Source: Actinomycetes bacterium (GTDB lineage Bacteria; Actinomycetota; Actinomycetes; Mycobacteriales; Mycobacteriaceae). Taken from it: DNA of 14,665 nucleotides. Shown piece by piece: positions 13,987-14,665 of the stretch. The stretch covers positions 1 through 14,665 of the forward strand of contig JAEZIA010000037.1 of the NCBI GenBank assembly GCA_023416315.1, in the 5' to 3' direction. The notes under the pieces were generated by a model. It did not search any database, was not told the origin of the DNA, and saw nothing but the letters and a program-made list of their open reading frames with translations. Position 1 is the first letter of the stretch, and every line of letters starts with the position of its first letter. The translations under genes and the position numbers were made by a program.

Positions 13987-14665
13987 TCGCGTCACCGAAT
14001 CCGGTGTAACTGCGGATCAGCGGCAGGTCTGCCATTGTGGCGAAGCCGGGGGGCGCCGCACACACCGCCGGCACCGCGTTCAGTACCTGCATTGCGACCG
14101 CGATCAAACCGGCGCGGACGTGCTCTTCGACCGACGCGGGCCGGCTGAAGCTGGCCAAACAGAAGAAATGTGTGCGCATCGACGGATCGCCCTCGAGCGT
14201 CAGTGTCCAGCCGTCATCAGGTGCCGGCCAATGCTCGGGGTACTCACCACCGACGGTCCACAGGGTCTCGAACTCGATGAGGTCCTCACCGCGGCGGCTG
14301 CCGACGAACCGCCAGCGCTGGCCCGCGGTCGTGCCCTCGGCGACGGTGTGCTCGAAGATCTGGAAGTCCTTCGTCGCGGGGACCGCTTCGACGGACACGC
14401 GGACATCGTCGATCGCGGCGTGCAGAGTATCGGCGATGAACCAGGTCTTCTCGGTGAACAGCCGGGTGTTGAAGGACAGAAAGTCGTTGGCAGTCGGCGT
14501 GACATGCTCCGGCGGCCGCCCGAACCACATGCCGTCGAAGGTGATGTCGGTGGATTCCCACAGAGACCAGTCCGCACGCTCCTGGAGGGTGAATTTATCG
14601 ATGGTCCGGCTCATGCCCGACAGCGCCAGCGGCAAGACACCGGAGAGGTTGCCCGGGTTCAGGCC
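13976..14665 (-). CDS. DapB-like oxidoreductase, copy 3, N-terminus outside window
   Basis: The 229 visible residues are the C-terminal domain of a third DapB-like protein. Reading is open to the right edge, where GLNPGNLSGVLPLALSGMSR matches the junction segments GENPGFMFERL and GLYPGFIGESL of copies 1 and 2. Shared landmarks are FGRPPEHVTP, VAEGTTAGQRW and AMQVLNAVPAVCAAPPG. A TTG near 14635 could be read as a start but lies mid-domain, so the gene surely continues outside the window with its Rossmann domain. It converges on the P450 operon with an 11-base overlap. No function can be assigned beyond NAD(P)H-dependent oxidoreductase. Confidence 0.88.
   Translation of the reverse strand, partial: GLNPGNLSGVLPLALSGMSRTIDKFTLQERADWSLWESTDITFDGMWFGRPPEHVTPTANDFLSFNTRLFTEKTWFIADTLHAAIDDVRVSVEAVPATKDFQIFEHTVAEGTTAGQRWRFVGSRRGEDLIEFETLWTVGGEYPEHWPAPDDGWTLTLEGDPSMRTHFFCLASFSRPASVEEHVRAGLIAVAMQVLNAVPAVCAAPPGFATMADLPLIRSYTGFGDAITP

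Noticed and set aside
1..14665. Defence system, prophage, CRISPR array, insertion sequence or tRNA.
   Set aside because: No repeats, transposase, integrase, cas-like or tRNA-like sequence was recognised; content is metabolic and regulatory throughout.

Overview
The window looks like chromosomal DNA of a mycobacterium or close actinobacterial relative (Mycolicibacterium-like). The signs are uniformly high GC, an NDMA-type zinc alcohol dehydrogenase (a family tied to the redox cofactor mycofactocin), an F420-type oxidoreductase fold, several dihydrodipicolinate-reductase-like proteins, a bacterial P450, and start codons placed six bases after a TANNNT hexamer, as on leaderless mycobacterial transcripts. 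This placement is by family content only. No mobile element, tRNA, rRNA or CRISPR array was seen.

Left part (1-3250). The edge holds the first 31 codons of a probable HD-domain protein, behind a short-chain dehydrogenase (SDR). Divergent from the SDR is a TetR regulator. Two near-identical palindromes lie in the shared promoter region, and a degenerate third copy lies before the edge gene, so all three genes may form one small regulon. The TetR gene runs tail-to-tail into a LysR regulator gene with a 91-base overlap of coding sequence. The LysR gene is divergent from an F420_oxidored-family protein.

Middle part (3250-9130). On the minus strand lie a second TetR gene, then SDR, aldehyde dehydrogenase and NDMA-type alcohol dehydrogenase genes (gaps of 13 and 8 bases between the last three), then a small two-helix membrane protein gene. 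This reads as an alcohol-aldehyde-acid oxidation operon. A perfect 8-4-8 palindrome lies before the operon. A degenerate copy lies before the divergent next gene, which encodes a periplasmic-binding-protein fold with no visible signal peptide or transporter partners.

Right part (9120-14665). A P450, a DapB-like oxidoreductase, a 17-beta-HSD4-like SDR and a SnoaL/NTF2-like protein form a tight plus-strand operon with TGATG start/stop overlaps. It is flanked by two more DapB-like genes on the minus strand, one divergent and one convergent and cut by the window edge. The set suggests oxidative breakdown or modification of a hydrophobic, perhaps steroid- or terpenoid-like, compound. The substrate cannot be read from sequence. 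The most promising undescribed element is this pathway, with its three DapB-like paralogues and the possibly cytoplasmic ligand-binding protein beside it.
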